From: a bacterium
Lineage (GTDB): Bacteria; Zhuqueibacterota; Zhuqueibacteria; Zhuqueibacterales; Zhuqueibacteraceae
Direction of reading: 5' to 3'
DNA length: 64,000 bases
Assembly (NCBI GenBank): GCA_023150945.1
Contig: JAKLJX010000001.1
Span: 1-64,000 of the forward strand
The notes under the pieces were generated by a model. It had not been told where the DNA came from, searched no databases, and worked only from the letters and a program-made list of their open reading frames with translations. Made by a program: the position numbers and the translations under genes. Below are positions 24,686 to 35,300 of the stretch, piece after piece; within the stretch, counting starts at the first letter, position 1; every line of letters begins with the position of its first letter.

Positions 24686-27532
24686 CTACTTCATCAAAAC
24701 GAGCCGCCTCGCCTGCCTGGCTGTGCCCGCCTGCAAAACCGTGAAATAGAGCCCGCTGGGCAAATGGCCGGCGTGGAAAGTCGCATGATAACGGCCGGCC
24801 GGCAGGTTGCCCTCCACCAACACCACCACCTCTTGTCCGGCAAGATTGTAAACTTTGAGGGTAACGTGTGACTCCTCGGGCACGACATAAGCAATCACGG
24901 TGGCAGGATTGAAGGGATTGGGGTAAACGTGCAGCAAATCGAGTTGATTGCCGGCTTCACTGATCGCCGCTGCCCCGCTTTCCAGCGGCAAGCCAGCCTT
25001 GGCCGCGCCGCCGGCATAGCATTCCAGTTCGTAGACTTGGTTGTTGGCCTTGTTGTTTTGATCCATGCGAATACGGAAATAGCGCGCCGCAAAAGGCGAA
25101 CTGAATGTCACATCCTGCGTGCCGGCCGTACCGGCATTGTTGGTGTAAACCGTCGTCCAGTCGCCGTCGCTGTTGCCGCCGCTGTTGGAAATTTGAAAGC
25201 GATACCTGCTGGCAAAGTAGTTCTCTTTCCATCGGATCACCGCGCGTGTCAGGTCGAATGCCGCACCCAGGTCGACGCGCAGCCAGGTGTTCGGCGCCGG
25301 CTTGCTCACCGTCGCGCTGCGCCAATATGATGAACCGGAACTGGTGCCATCCACCGCGCGGCTGGCCGCAAAGGAACTGTAGGTGCTGGAGGCCGTTGCC
25401 GGCTTGTTTAAAGCTAAATTGCCAGCGGGTGCAGCCAATGTCATCGCTGAAGCTTCATTCGAATTTGGCGAGTCGCCCGCGACATTGGTGGCGCGCACGC
25501 GGTAGTAGTAGGTTGTATTGGGCGACAAACCCGTGTTCGAATAGGTCGTGACATTCGCGCCGGTGGTGGCGATCTGCGTGTACGGCCCGCCGGAAGTGGT
25601 GGCGCGATCGATTTCGAATCCGGTTTCGTCACTGGAGTTGTCCTGCCAGGCGAGATTGATTTGACTGCTGCTCACCGCATTCGCCGTCAAGTTGGTGGGC
25701 GCCGCGGGCGGTGGGGGTGGCGATTGCGTGGTGGCGAAAGCTTCGTTGGAATTGTCCGAATCGCCCGCGGCATTGGTGGCACGCACACGATAGTAATAGG
25801 TTGTGTTGGGCGACAAGCCCGTGTTCGAATAGGTCGTGACATTCGCGCCGGTGGTGGTGATCTGCGTGTACGGCCCGCCGGAAGTGGTGGCGCGATCGAT
25901 TTCAAAGCCGGTTTCGTTACTGGAATTATCCTGCCAGAGAAGGTTGATCTGGCTGCTACTCACTGCGGTGGCGGTGAGATTGCCCGGCGCTGCCGGCGGT
26001 TGCGCCGTTGCCCAGGTGGTCGCATTGGCCTCGTTGGAGTAATCCGAATCCCCGCCGCCGGCGCTGGCGCGCACGCGATAGAAGTAGGTGGTGTTCGCAG
26101 CCAGACCGTTGTCGGAATAGCTCGTGGCATTGGCGCCGGCCACGGCGATCTGGCTGTAGCTGCCGCCCGCGCCGGTCTTACGTTCGATTTTGTAGCCGTC
26201 TTCGATGCCGGAATGATCAGTCCAGTTGAGAGTGATGTTGCTGCTGCTGGTGGCCGTCGCAGACAACGCCGTGGGTGTAAATGGGATGTCGGTGAGCGTG
26301 AAAGAGTTGTCGCTGAGATCGCTGGGATCGCCATCGGCGGCATCGGACACGCGCACGCGCGCCTGGGTGGAAGCCGGGGCCGCGATGGTCCAGGCGTAGA
26401 CGCCGTCGTTGCTTTCGTTGGCGGCAATCGTGGTCCACGCTGATCCGTCGTTTACGGAGTATTCCAGCTTGACCGGGTTGGAAAAGTTGGTGCTGGTCCA
26501 GTTCAGCGTGCGCGTGGTGCCGATTTCCCAGATCTCCCCGCCATTGGGGATCGTCAGGTGCAGGCTGGGCGTGCTGGGTTGTTCATTGACGTGGCTGATC
26601 ACCGTGAAGCTGTCGATGATCTCGCCGCGCAGATTCTTCATGTAGAAGTAAGCTTTGTTGGGTTGTCCCTGGTAATGAAAAACGCCGAACAAGGCGCCGT
26701 ACTCCGCGTTTTGGCTGCGGGTATAGATGCTTGCCCACCAACTGCCGGACAATTCTTGCGAACGAATGCCGTGTCCGCCGATTTCGTGCACGAACACGAA
26801 CGTCTTGCCCTTCTCAATGTGCAGCGTGTTGGCAGTGCTGGCGATGGTTTGGTTTTGCATGCTGCTGAGCAAGTGGGTGCGGCTGTAGCTGTGGGCATGG
26901 CCGGTGGCGATGATGGCGCCGCCGAGGCGTGACTCCTCGTAAACGCCCCAGCCGGTTTCATCGGTTTTGTTGACCACCTGCATCAGCCGCATGTTCTTGT
27001 GCCAGCTCACGATTCGCCAGATGGAGTTGTCGGCTGCCAGTTGCTGGCGAATGTAGGCGTCATGTCCGGTTTCGCGAATATCGACCCCCGACAGGATGAT
27101 GAACAATCCGTTGAAGGAGAGCGATGATTTGAGGCCGAGCGTGCCGCTCCAGGGAATGCCGATGCGCTGCAGGCGGGCTTCCAGTCTGGCTTGATAGCCG
27201 GACGGCCCGTCCCATTCGTCTTTGTCAGCGTCGCCGATTGAAACAAAGTAGGGGAAATTGGCGCCGAGATGATCGTTGATCATTTGATCCCAACCGGCGG
27301 GATTGTGATCATAGTCGAGATCGCCCTGGTGAATCACCGCTTGCGCGCCTTCGTTACGGATCATATCCAAAACAGCGCGCGCATTCTCACCGAACCCTTG
27401 GCCGCCGATGAAGGCTATTTTCAGATTGGGGGGCGGCAGGCTGGTTGCTTGCGCCAGCGCGGCGCAAGCAACCAGCAGACTGAAAAGGAAAACGACAAGG
27501 CTGCCAGAGACCGGGAATCTATCGGTTTTCAT
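24686..27532 (-). CDS. Secreted calcineurin-like metallophosphoesterase with FN3, discoidin and type IX sorting domains
   Basis: A 948-residue extracellular protein. Signal peptide 1-28; phosphoesterase about 36-310; a Kre9/KNH-like beta domain at about 325-415 (PNGGEIWEIGTTRTLNW); three FN3 repeats at about 415-700; an F5/8 discoidin domain at about 705-840; and a C-terminal type IX sorting domain (VTLKVYNLAGQEV to LVLMK). Phosphoesterase motifs kept are GDLDY (70-74), WHKN (177-180) and GHAHSYSR (211-218), but two metal-ligand motifs are altered: IGGQG at 42-46, where Asp is usual, and IGDAD at 99-103 in place of GNH[DE]. Activity is therefore uncertain. A GAGGT ribosome-binding site precedes the ATG. 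Confidence 0.88.
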   Translation of the reverse strand: MKTDRFPVSGSLVVFLFSLLVACAALAQATSLPPPNLKIAFIGGQGFGENARAVLDMIRNEGAQAVIHQGDLDYDHNPAGWDQMINDHLGANFPYFVSIGDADKDEWDGPSGYQARLEARLQRIGIPWSGTLGLKSSLSFNGLFIILSGVDIRETGHDAYIRQQLAADNSIWRIVSWHKNMRLMQVVNKTDETGWGVYEESRLGGAIIATGHAHSYSRTHLLSSMQNQTIASTANTLHIEKGKTFVFVHEIGGHGIRSQELSGSWWASIYTRSQNAEYGALFGVFHYQGQPNKAYFYMKNLRGEIIDSFTVISHVNEQPSTPSLHLTIPNGGEIWEIGTTRTLNWTSTNFSNPVKLEYSVNDGSAWTTIAANESNDGVYAWTIAAPASTQARVRVSDAADGDPSDLSDNSFTLTDIPFTPTALSATATSSSNITLNWTDHSGIEDGYKIERKTGAGGSYSQIAVAGANATSYSDNGLAANTTYFYRVRASAGGGDSDYSNEANATTWATAQPPAAPGNLTATAVSSSQINLLWQDNSSNETGFEIDRATTSGGPYTQITTTGANVTTYSNTGLSPNTTYYYRVRATNAAGDSDNSNEAFATTQSPPPPPAAPTNLTANAVSSSQINLAWQDNSSDETGFEIDRATTSGGPYTQIATTGANVTTYSNTGLSPNTTYYYRVRATNVAGDSPNSNEASAMTLAAPAGNLALNKPATASSTYSSFAASRAVDGTSSGSSYWRSATVSKPAPNTWLRVDLGAAFDLTRAVIRWKENYFASRYRFQISNSGGNSDGDWTTVYTNNAGTAGTQDVTFSSPFAARYFRIRMDQNNKANNQVYELECYAGGAAKAGLPLESGAAAISEAGNQLDLLHVYPNPFNPATVIAYVVPEESHVTLKVYNLAGQEVVVLVEGNLPAGRYHATFHAGHLPSGLYFTVLQAGTARQARRLVLMK
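25435..25985. repeat. FN3-coding 288-base tandem repeat (two units)
   Basis: Two FN3 units in the phosphoesterase gene are nearly identical at DNA level. The shared GTTCGAATAGGTCGTGACAT marker occurs at 25535 and 25823, 288 bases apart. A third, diverged FN3 unit follows at about 26010-26270. The same cassette recurs in the subtilisin gene. Confidence 0.85.
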
Positions 27533-27654
27533 ATCAACCTCAGGTTGAGTGAAATGAGTTGCAGGAATCCTGCGCTGACCACGGCACAGCAGGCCTGCGC
27601 AGGTGGGCGGTTGACCGCCATGTTCTTATTGCATGAGCCGGGCAAATACTTCGC

Positions 27655-30600
27655 TCACTTCATCAACAAGAGCTTGCGCTGCACGGCAAATTCACCGGCT
27701 TGCAGCAGGTAGAGATACACCCCGCTCGCGACGCGCCGGCCGTTTTCATCGGTGGCGTCCCATTCGAAACGATGCCGGCCAGCAGCGAGCCAGCCTCCGG
27801 CCAGGCGTTTGATCAACTGACCATTGGTACTGTAGATGGTGAGCGAGAATTCGCCTTCTGCCGGCAAGCGGAAGCTGATCAGCGTCGTCGGATTGAAGGG
27901 GTTGGGATAATTCTGCTCGAGCACAAGCTCGGCCGGACTTGCGGTTGCGGCAAAGTCGTTCTCGCCGGCGCTGATCTTGGCTGCGCCGGCATAGCACTCC
28001 AGCTCGAAAACCTGATTGTTCGCCTTGTTGTTCTGATCCATGCGCACGCGGAAATAGCGCGCCGCGAAGGGGGAGGTGAAAGTCACGTTCTGCGAACCGG
28101 CGGCGCCGGCGTTGTTGGTGTAGACCGTCGTCCATTCGCCGTCGCTGCTGCCGCCGCTGTTGGAGATTTGAAAGCGATACCGCCGCGCGAAGTAGTTTTC
28201 CTTCCAGCGGATTACCGCGCGCGTCAGGCTGAATGCCGAGCCCAGATCAACGGCCAGCCAGGTGTTGGGAGTTGATTTGGTCACGTTGGCGCTGCGCCAG
28301 TAGGAAGTCGTGCTGCCATCCACTGCGCGGCTGGGCGCGTAGGAACTATAGGTGCTGGAGGCCGTCGCCGGTTCGCTCAGTGCCAAATTGCCCGTCGGCA
28401 CATTTGTCACCGTGATGTAGTTCGCCTTGGTTTCCACGTCAGAGTCACAGCTACTGGTGGCGGTGAGCGTCACGGTGTAATCGCCGGCAGCAGTGTAGGT
28501 ATGCGAGGGATTCTGCGCGGTCGAGGTGCCGCCATCGCCGAAATCCCACGCCCAGGAAGTGGGACTGCCGGTGGATTGATCGGTGAAATTCACCGTGAGC
28601 GGCGCATTGCCGGAGGTCGAGGACGCGATGAATTCTGCTGCTGGCGGCAGGCACGGATCGACGTGAATGTAGGCAGCCTTGGTTTCCACGTCAGAGTCGC
28701 AGCTGCTGGTGGCGGTGAGCGTCACGGTGTAATCGCCGGCAGCAGTGTACGTATGCGCAGGATTCTGCGCGGTCGAGGTGCCGCCATCACCGAAATCCCA
28801 CGCCCAGGAAGTGGGACTGCCGGTGGATTGATCGGTGAAATTCACGGTGAACGGCGCATTGCCGGAAGTCGAGGACGCGATGAATTCTGCTGCTGGCGGC
28901 AGGCACGGATCAACGTGAATGTAGGCAGTCTTGGTTTCTGTATCAGAGTCACAGCTACTGGTGGCGGTGAGGGTCACGGTGTAATCGCCGGCAGCAGTGT
29001 AGGTATGCGCGGGATTCTGCGCGGTCGAAGTGCCGCCATCGCCGAAATCCCACGCCCAGGAAGTGGGATTGCCGGTGGATTGATCGGTGAAATTCACGGT
29101 GAACGGCGCATTGCCCGAGGTCGATGACGCGATGAACTCTGCTGCTGGCGGCAGGCACGGATCAACGTGAATGTAGGCAGTCTTGGTTTCTGTATCAGAG
29201 TCACAGCTACTGGTGGCGGTGAGGGTCACGGTGTAATCGCCGGCAGCAGTGTAGGTATGCGAGGGATTCTGCGCAGTCGAAGTGCCGCCATCGCCGAAAT
29301 CCCACGCCCAGGAAGTGGGATTGCCGGTGGATTGATCGGTGAAATTCACGGTGAACGGCGCATTGCCCGAGGTCGATGACGCGATGAACTCTGCTGCTGG
29401 CGGCAGGCACGGATCAACGTGAATGTAGGCAGTCTTGGTTTCTGTATCAGAGTCACAGCTACTGGTGGCGGTGAGCGTCACGGTATAATCGCCGGCAGCA
29501 GTGTAGGTATGCGCAGGATTCTGCGCGGTCGAGGTGCCACCATCGCCAAAATCCCACGCCCAGGAAGTGGGACTGCCGGTGGATTGATCGGTGAAATTCA
29601 CGGTGAAGGGCGCATTGCCGGAAGTCGAGGACGCGATGAATGCTGCTGCAGGCGGAATGCACGGATCAACGTGAATGTAGTTGGTTTTCGTTTCAACTGT
29701 CGAGCCGCAATCATTGCTGGCGGTCAGGATCACGGTGTAGTCACCAGCGACATTGTACGTATGCGCAGGATTCTGCGCGGTCGAGGTGCCGCCATCACCG
29801 AAATCCCACGCCCAGGAAGTGGGATTGCCAGTGGATTGATCGGTGAAATTCACCGTGAACGGCGCATTGCCGGAAGTCGATGACGCGATGAATTCTGCTG
29901 CTGGCGCGCCGGTCACTGTGATAAAATCGGTCTTGGTTTCTTCGTCGCTGCAATTGCCATCAGACGAGGTTAGCGTCACGGTGTAGACGCCAGGGGCGGC
30001 ATAGGTGTGAGTGGGATTTTGCGAGGTGGAAGTTTGACCATCCCCGAAATCCCATGACCAGGAAGTTGCCGAGCCGGAGGTCAGATCGGTGAAATTCACC
30101 GGCAGGCCGGCGCATGCCTGAGTCATGTTGGCGGAGAAATCCGCGGTGATAGCGCAGGTGTTCGGGCAAATGGTCAGGTAGGTTTGGGCGATATCCTCCC
30201 ACGCAATCAAGGCGAAATTCTTGGGACTGCTGTTGTGTTTCGCCATGAAGCCAAAGGGAAACGTCGGGCCGGCCGGAAGATTGGTCACATCGAGACCGTC
30301 GGTGCCACCCACCTGCGGCGTGTAAAGGGTCGTCACCAGGCTGTGGCTGTGCGGGTTGCCGGGATCGCCCTCGCGACGATAGACTTTGACGCGCTTGTTG
30401 CCCTGGCTGGAGAGCAGAATGTAACCCGTGCCGTCGGCGCAGCCGTAGATACCCAGCCCTTCACGATCCGGATCGATGCCGTCGCCCTGTGCAAAAACCG
30501 CCAACCGCTGATTACCCATCGCGGGATCGGCGTGGAACTTGTGCACACAGCAATCTTCTTCCGAGATATAGACGTAGCCCAGCTCGTCATCAGCCACCAT

Positions 30601-31314
30601 GCCTTCGGAGTGATCGCCATTTACGTCACCGCCGAAAGACCGCACGAACACCGCACGCACTCTGCCCGCGCCGTTGTCCAGCAACTGATATTGATTCAGC
30701 ACGCCATTGACGCCGCCATTGCTGTTGACGAAGGCAAAATAGGCGCCGTCGCTGGCGCGGCGATACAAGCAAACGCCATACGGTTCTTTGACCTGCGGCG
30801 TGGAGGTGGCGCCGCTGGCGGTGATGTCACTGAGCTGGCGGGTGTTCGGATCGATTTTGAAAATCACCAGACGGCTGGGGTTTTCGGCGCCGACGACGTA
30901 GATATCAACCGGTACGCCGCCGACCGGCATGCCGTAGCGTACATCTCCGTTGTTGGGCGTAGCCGAAACGGAAACGCGCTGCCGTTGCTGGCCATTCATG
31001 TCCCAAACGTAAACCGCATCGCCGATCTTGTCGGTGCCGATTACCAGGCTTTGCGCCGGGTCGGTGGGATGAATCCAGATAGCCGGGTCATCGGCATCGC
31101 CGCTCACCGAGCCGGTATTGACGCGCGCATTGACTGTTATCTCGGAAGGAATGGTCTGCGCCTGCGCCTGGCCGGCAAGCCCGAGCCAGGCGAAGAAAGC
31201 CAGCCCAGCCGGAAGAAATTTCCAGCGAGTTGATTTCCTGCCTATCGGGCGGCGTGACGGAAAGATTGCCGGCGCGGGCGGCCGCTTGTTCGTCGCAGCA
31301 GTTTGTGGTTGCAT
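27655..31314 (-). CDS. Secreted beta-propeller phytase with seven PKD domains, discoidin and type IX sorting domains
   Basis: A 1219-residue extracellular protein. Signal peptide up to about residue 53 (GQAQAQ). Beta-propeller phytase domain at about 55-385, recognised from DADDPAIWIHPTDPAQS, VIGTDKIGDAVYVWDM, EGMVADDELGYVYISEED and EGLGIYGCADGTGY; such enzymes release phosphate from phytate in a calcium-dependent way. Seven PKD domains follow (about 390-985; WDFGDGGTSTAQNP), then an F5/8 discoidin domain (about 990-1120) and a type IX sorting domain ending LLLMK. GGGAG lies nine bases before the ATG. With the neighbouring phosphoesterase it suggests scavenging of organic phosphate outside the cell. 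Confidence 0.92.
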   Translation of the reverse strand: MQPQTAATNKRPPAPAIFPSRRPIGRKSTRWKFLPAGLAFFAWLGLAGQAQAQTIPSEITVNARVNTGSVSGDADDPAIWIHPTDPAQSLVIGTDKIGDAVYVWDMNGQQRQRVSVSATPNNGDVRYGMPVGGVPVDIYVVGAENPSRLVIFKIDPNTRQLSDITASGATSTPQVKEPYGVCLYRRASDGAYFAFVNSNGGVNGVLNQYQLLDNGAGRVRAVFVRSFGGDVNGDHSEGMVADDELGYVYISEEDCCVHKFHADPAMGNQRLAVFAQGDGIDPDREGLGIYGCADGTGYILLSSQGNKRVKVYRREGDPGNPHSHSLVTTLYTPQVGGTDGLDVTNLPAGPTFPFGFMAKHNSSPKNFALIAWEDIAQTYLTICPNTCAITADFSANMTQACAGLPVNFTDLTSGSATSWSWDFGDGQTSTSQNPTHTYAAPGVYTVTLTSSDGNCSDEETKTDFITVTGAPAAEFIASSTSGNAPFTVNFTDQSTGNPTSWAWDFGDGGTSTAQNPAHTYNVAGDYTVILTASNDCGSTVETKTNYIHVDPCIPPAAAFIASSTSGNAPFTVNFTDQSTGSPTSWAWDFGDGGTSTAQNPAHTYTAAGDYTVTLTATSSCDSDTETKTAYIHVDPCLPPAAEFIASSTSGNAPFTVNFTDQSTGNPTSWAWDFGDGGTSTAQNPSHTYTAAGDYTVTLTATSSCDSDTETKTAYIHVDPCLPPAAEFIASSTSGNAPFTVNFTDQSTGNPTSWAWDFGDGGTSTAQNPAHTYTAAGDYTVTLTATSSCDSDTETKTAYIHVDPCLPPAAEFIASSTSGNAPFTVNFTDQSTGSPTSWAWDFGDGGTSTAQNPAHTYTAAGDYTVTLTATSSCDSDVETKAAYIHVDPCLPPAAEFIASSTSGNAPLTVNFTDQSTGSPTSWAWDFGDGGTSTAQNPSHTYTAAGDYTVTLTATSSCDSDVETKANYITVTNVPTGNLALSEPATASSTYSSYAPSRAVDGSTTSYWRSANVTKSTPNTWLAVDLGSAFSLTRAVIRWKENYFARRYRFQISNSGGSSDGEWTTVYTNNAGAAGSQNVTFTSPFAARYFRVRMDQNNKANNQVFELECYAGAAKISAGENDFAATASPAELVLEQNYPNPFNPTTLISFRLPAEGEFSLTIYSTNGQLIKRLAGGWLAAGRHRFEWDATDENGRRVASGVYLYLLQAGEFAVQRKLLLMK
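28414..29905. repeat. 252-base tandem repeats coding PKD domains
   Basis: Five near-identical 252-base units and one diverged unit lie in the phytase gene. The marker AGAGTC(A/G)CAGCT recurs at 28441, 28693, 28945, 29197 and 29449, always 252 bases apart, each unit coding one 84-residue PKD domain. Units at 29700 and 29950 are progressively more diverged, which fits expansion from the C-terminal side. Confidence 0.93.
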
Positions 31315-32345
31315 GGGCCTTGTCTCCCTGGTTGAATGATGAAGCCTGCGAAGCCCCGCATGTGGCCGTCAACGAAGCAGGGACGACAGGACGCGGTCAG
31401 GCACGTGGGCCTTCCCGCCCCCAGCAAGCGGGCTTCGGGTCGGATTGTTTCCGCGCAGCGAACCGGTGGGTGAGGCGCGCCGGCCCGGCTGGCATTGCAC
31501 AACAGCACGCGTCGCCCGGCAGCAGCGGCGCGGCAAGAGAGGCGGCATGACAGCCCAACGTCAATCGCGTTCGAAGCAATGATGGCAGATGAGCGGCGCT
31601 CGCGCGGCACGCTCGGTAAGAACTGGACTGCAGCACTGTTGATTGGAGTGGCGATCTTGAATGGAGTGACATTCTAGCCAAAGTGGGATCTGCATTCTTG
31701 GCATGGTGGCAATCGCCTGCCACGGCTGATCGTCAATCAGGAGGGGAGCACGATCAGGAAAGAAAGCGGCATGGTTCCCGGTGGTTTGAATGGGAACACT
31801 GGTCGTTACTGGGGGGCGGCTTCCAGTCGCAAGCTGAGGCGGCCGGGGCGCCAATCGGGTGATTAAAGAGATCATCTGGGGTCCCGTTTCGTAGGGTGAT
31901 TCACTGCGCTGGTCTTGTGGCCACTTGAGCAGGTCGTGCACGAGTGCCATTGCCCCGATCATTCAAATTCGCCGCCGTATCAGCCAGTCTCCGGAATCAC
32001 CTTCGGGAACAAGACCACTGTCAGGCAAGCCTCCGGTACGCAACGGCTGCGCGCGCATCAACCGCGAACACTGCCCAGCGTCACCGGTTTGGCTTCTGAT
32101 CAGTCAGAAGTTTCAAAAGCCGAAAAGCTGCACAATGCGAATAGAGAATCTCCCATGTAAAAGTGTGTGAAAGCATCCTGCCATTCTACTGCCATCCCCA
32201 AAAGCGCGCCAACGGCAGAAACGTAAGCGTTCGGCTGAAACTTGTCGTCCAGCCGAACGCTTGCACCTTCCGGGGGGAAGTGGAAACCGCGACCGGCGCG
32301 GAGGGGTGGCGACAAACCAACCTCCCCGACGCCGGCGCGCACAGC
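31315..32345. other. One-kilobase region without a recognised gene
   Basis: Several short frames exist (for example 31561-31962 on the minus strand) but none has a recognisable motif or a good ribosome-binding site. The phytase promoter should lie at its left end. A long hairpin at 32225-32262 near its right end probably belongs to the subtilisin gene. The sequence between is less GC-biased than its flanks and may be decayed. Confidence 0.5.
32225..32262 (-). terminator. Hairpin, possible terminator of the subtilisin gene
   Basis: A perfect 13-base-pair inverted repeat (32225-32237 with 32250-32262) lies 84 bases beyond the subtilisin stop. It has no proper T run on the minus strand (ACGTTTCTG follows), so termination is plausible but not certain. 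Confidence 0.5.
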
Positions 32346-35300
32346 TCACTTCATGAACACGAGCCGTCGCACCAGCCTGGTTTCACTGGCCTGCAGCACG
32401 TAGAAATAGATGCCGCTGGGCAGATCCGCAGGCGCAAACGACACCGTGTAGACGCCGGCTTCGCGGCGGCCATTCACCAGTGTGGCGACTTCTTCACCGA
32501 TCACATTGAAGACCTTCAGCGTCACATGTTCTTCCTGCGGCACGCTGAACGTGATGTTGGTGCTGGGATTGAAGGGATTGGGATAGTTTTGCCCCAGCTC
32601 GAAATCAGCAGGCATTTCGGCCGCGATCAACCCCGGCTCATCGCCGGCAGGCTTGGGTGCCGGGCTGGAGCCGGCATAGCATTCCAACTCGAACACGCGG
32701 TAGTTGGACTTGCGGTTCTTGTCCATGCGGATGCGGAAGTAGCGTGCCGCAAACGGCGAAGTGAAGCTGACATCCTGGGTGCCGGCCGCGCCGCTGTTGT
32801 TGGTGTAGACCGTCGTCCATTCGGCGTCACTGCTGCCGCCGGTGTTCGAGATCTGGAAGCGATACTGCGTGGCGTAATAATTCTCCCGCCATTTCACCAC
32901 GCCGCGCGTCAGGCTGTATTGTGCGCCCAAATCCACCCGCAACCAGGCGCCGGGGTTGCTGCTGCTGATCGAGCCGCTGCGCCAGTAGGAACTGCTCGCG
33001 GTGCTGCCATCCACCGCCCTGGCCGGCGTGTAGGTGGAGTTGTAGGTGCTCGAGGCGGTGGCATTCTTGTTCAATGCCAGGTTGCCGGACGGCGCGTTCT
33101 GCGTAGTGGCAAAGGCCTCATTCGAGTTGTTGGAATCGCCGCTGCCGTTAGTGGCGCGCACGCGATAGTAGTAGGTCGTGTTGGGCGACAAGCCCGTGTT
33201 CGAATAGGTGGTGACATTCGCGCCGGTGGTGGCGATTTGCGTGTACGGTCCGCCGGAGGTAGTGGCACGATCAATTTCGAATCCGGTCTCGTCACTTGAG
33301 TTATCCTGCCAGGCGAGATTGATTTGACTGCTGCTCACCGCATTCGCCGTCAAGTTGGTGGGCGCCGCGGGCGGTGGGGGTGGCGACTGCGTGGTGGCGA
33401 AAGCTTCGTTGGAATTGCCCGAGTCGCCGGCGCCGTTGGTGGCGCGCACGCGATAGTAGTAGGTCGTGTTGGGTGACAAACCCGTGTTCGAATAGGTGGT
33501 GACATTCGCGCCGGTAGTGGCGATTTGCGTGTATGGTCCGCCCGAGGTGGTGGCGCGATCAATTTCGAATCCGGTTTCGTCACTGGCGTTATCCTGCCAG
33601 GCGAGATTGATTTGACTGCTGCTCACCGCATTCGCCGCCAAGTTGGTGGGCGCCGCTGGCGGTGGGGGTGGCGACTGGGTGGTGGCGAAGGCCTCGTTGG
33701 AATTGCCCGAGTCGCCGGCGCCGTTGGTGGCGCGCACGCGGTAGTAGTAGGTTGTGTTGGGCGACAAGCCCGTGTTCGAATAGTTGATGACATTCGCGCC
33801 GGTGGTGGCGATTTGCGTGTAAGGTCCGCCGGAGGTGGTGGCGCGATCGATTTCGAATCCGGTTTCGTTGGTGGCGTTGTCCTGCCAGACAAGGTTGATT
33901 TGACTGCTGCTCACCGCATTCGCGGTCAAGTTGGTGGGTGCCGTGGGCGGCGTTGGCGGCGCGCCCAATCCGTCGATGGCCCGAAAGGCATTTACGCGGC
34001 CGGCGCCGAGCTTGCCGGCATAGGAGGGATTCAGGCCGTCGAGGTTGTCCGCGGTGCTTTGCAAGCGGCTGCGCACCTGCGCCGCGGTTTGACTGGGATC
34101 CGCCGACCAAATCAGCGCGGCCACGCTCGCGGCAATCGGTGTGGCCATCGAGGTGCCGCTGACCGTGGCCACGTAGTCGTTGGCGGCATCACTGTGATTG
34201 TGATAAAGGCTGAGGATATCCGTGCCCGGGGCCGCGACATCGACATAGCTGCCGTAGTTCGAGAAATCGGACTTGAGATCGTTCTGATCGGTGGCGGCGA
34301 CATTGATGATGTCCGTGCGCGAGCCCATATAATCCGGGCTGTCGCCGGTGTTGTCATTGCCGGCGGCCTTGAAGATCAAACCGCCCGCGGCCAGAAAGTT
34401 GTCGATGGCCGCTGCCAACCCGCCGGAATTGGAGGAACCCCACGAGCACGAGGCGATGTGCGCGCCGTTGTTCGCCGCATAATTGAAAGCCTCGGCGCAA
34501 TAGTCCATGCGCACATAACCCACTTCGATGTTCAAAAAGCCGAAATATTTTTCCGAGGAGCCGATGCGGCAGGCCATCACTTTCACGCCGTTGCCGGCAA
34601 CCTGTTGCGCGCCATTGAGCCACCCGCCGGAAACGGAGGCGGTGGCGTAGCCGTTGTTGTTGATCGCCGCGATGTTGCCGGCGCAGTGCGTGCCGTGGCC
34701 GTTGAAATCGCGCGGATCGTTGTCTTTGGTGGTGCAGTCTTCGCCCGGCCAGCAGGAATTGGATCCCGCGATCGGCGCTGACACAAAATCGTAGCCGACA
34801 ATGTCATCGATGTAGCCGTTGCCGTCGTCATCGATGCCGTTGCCGATGATCTCGCCGGGATTCTTCCACATGTTGCCGCTGATCGAGGAAAAATTGCCGG
34901 CGGCGGCATTGGCGCCGCCGAGATCCTTGTGATAGTAGCGCACGCCGGTATCGAGCATGGCGACGATGATCTGGCTGTTGCCGGTTTGCTGGTCCCACGC
35001 TTCCGGCGCATCGACGTCATGATCATTGGCTTGATTGAGATGGTATTGGCTGGCGAATTGCGGATCGTTGGGCGTGGCGTAGACCGTGTGAATGCCGATC
35101 GGTTGAGCATCGATCACGCCGGGCAGCCGCTGGTATTCCGCCACCACGGCTTCGATGTCCGCGACGGCACTCGCGAATTTGATTTTATGCCAGCCCGACA
35201 AGTCGATCGTCCGGCCGTTATACACGCGCGGCTGGCTGGCCGCAAACTGCCGCGTGAGCGCCACCGCCTGGTATTGCCGATTGAGTTGATCGATGGCATT

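Noticed and set aside
28501-29127. Repeated Gly- and Arg-rich open frames on the plus strand opposite the PKD array
   Set aside because: They repeat only because the phytase gene repeats; the period is a multiple of three, so every frame stays open.
28414-29905. Regular repeats considered as a CRISPR array
   Set aside because: The period is 252 bases, the repeats are protein-coding PKD domains in frame, and there are no unique spacers.
31561-31962. 133-codon frame in the one-kilobase gap
   Set aside because: Its composition looks random, there is no start signal, and no family is recognised.
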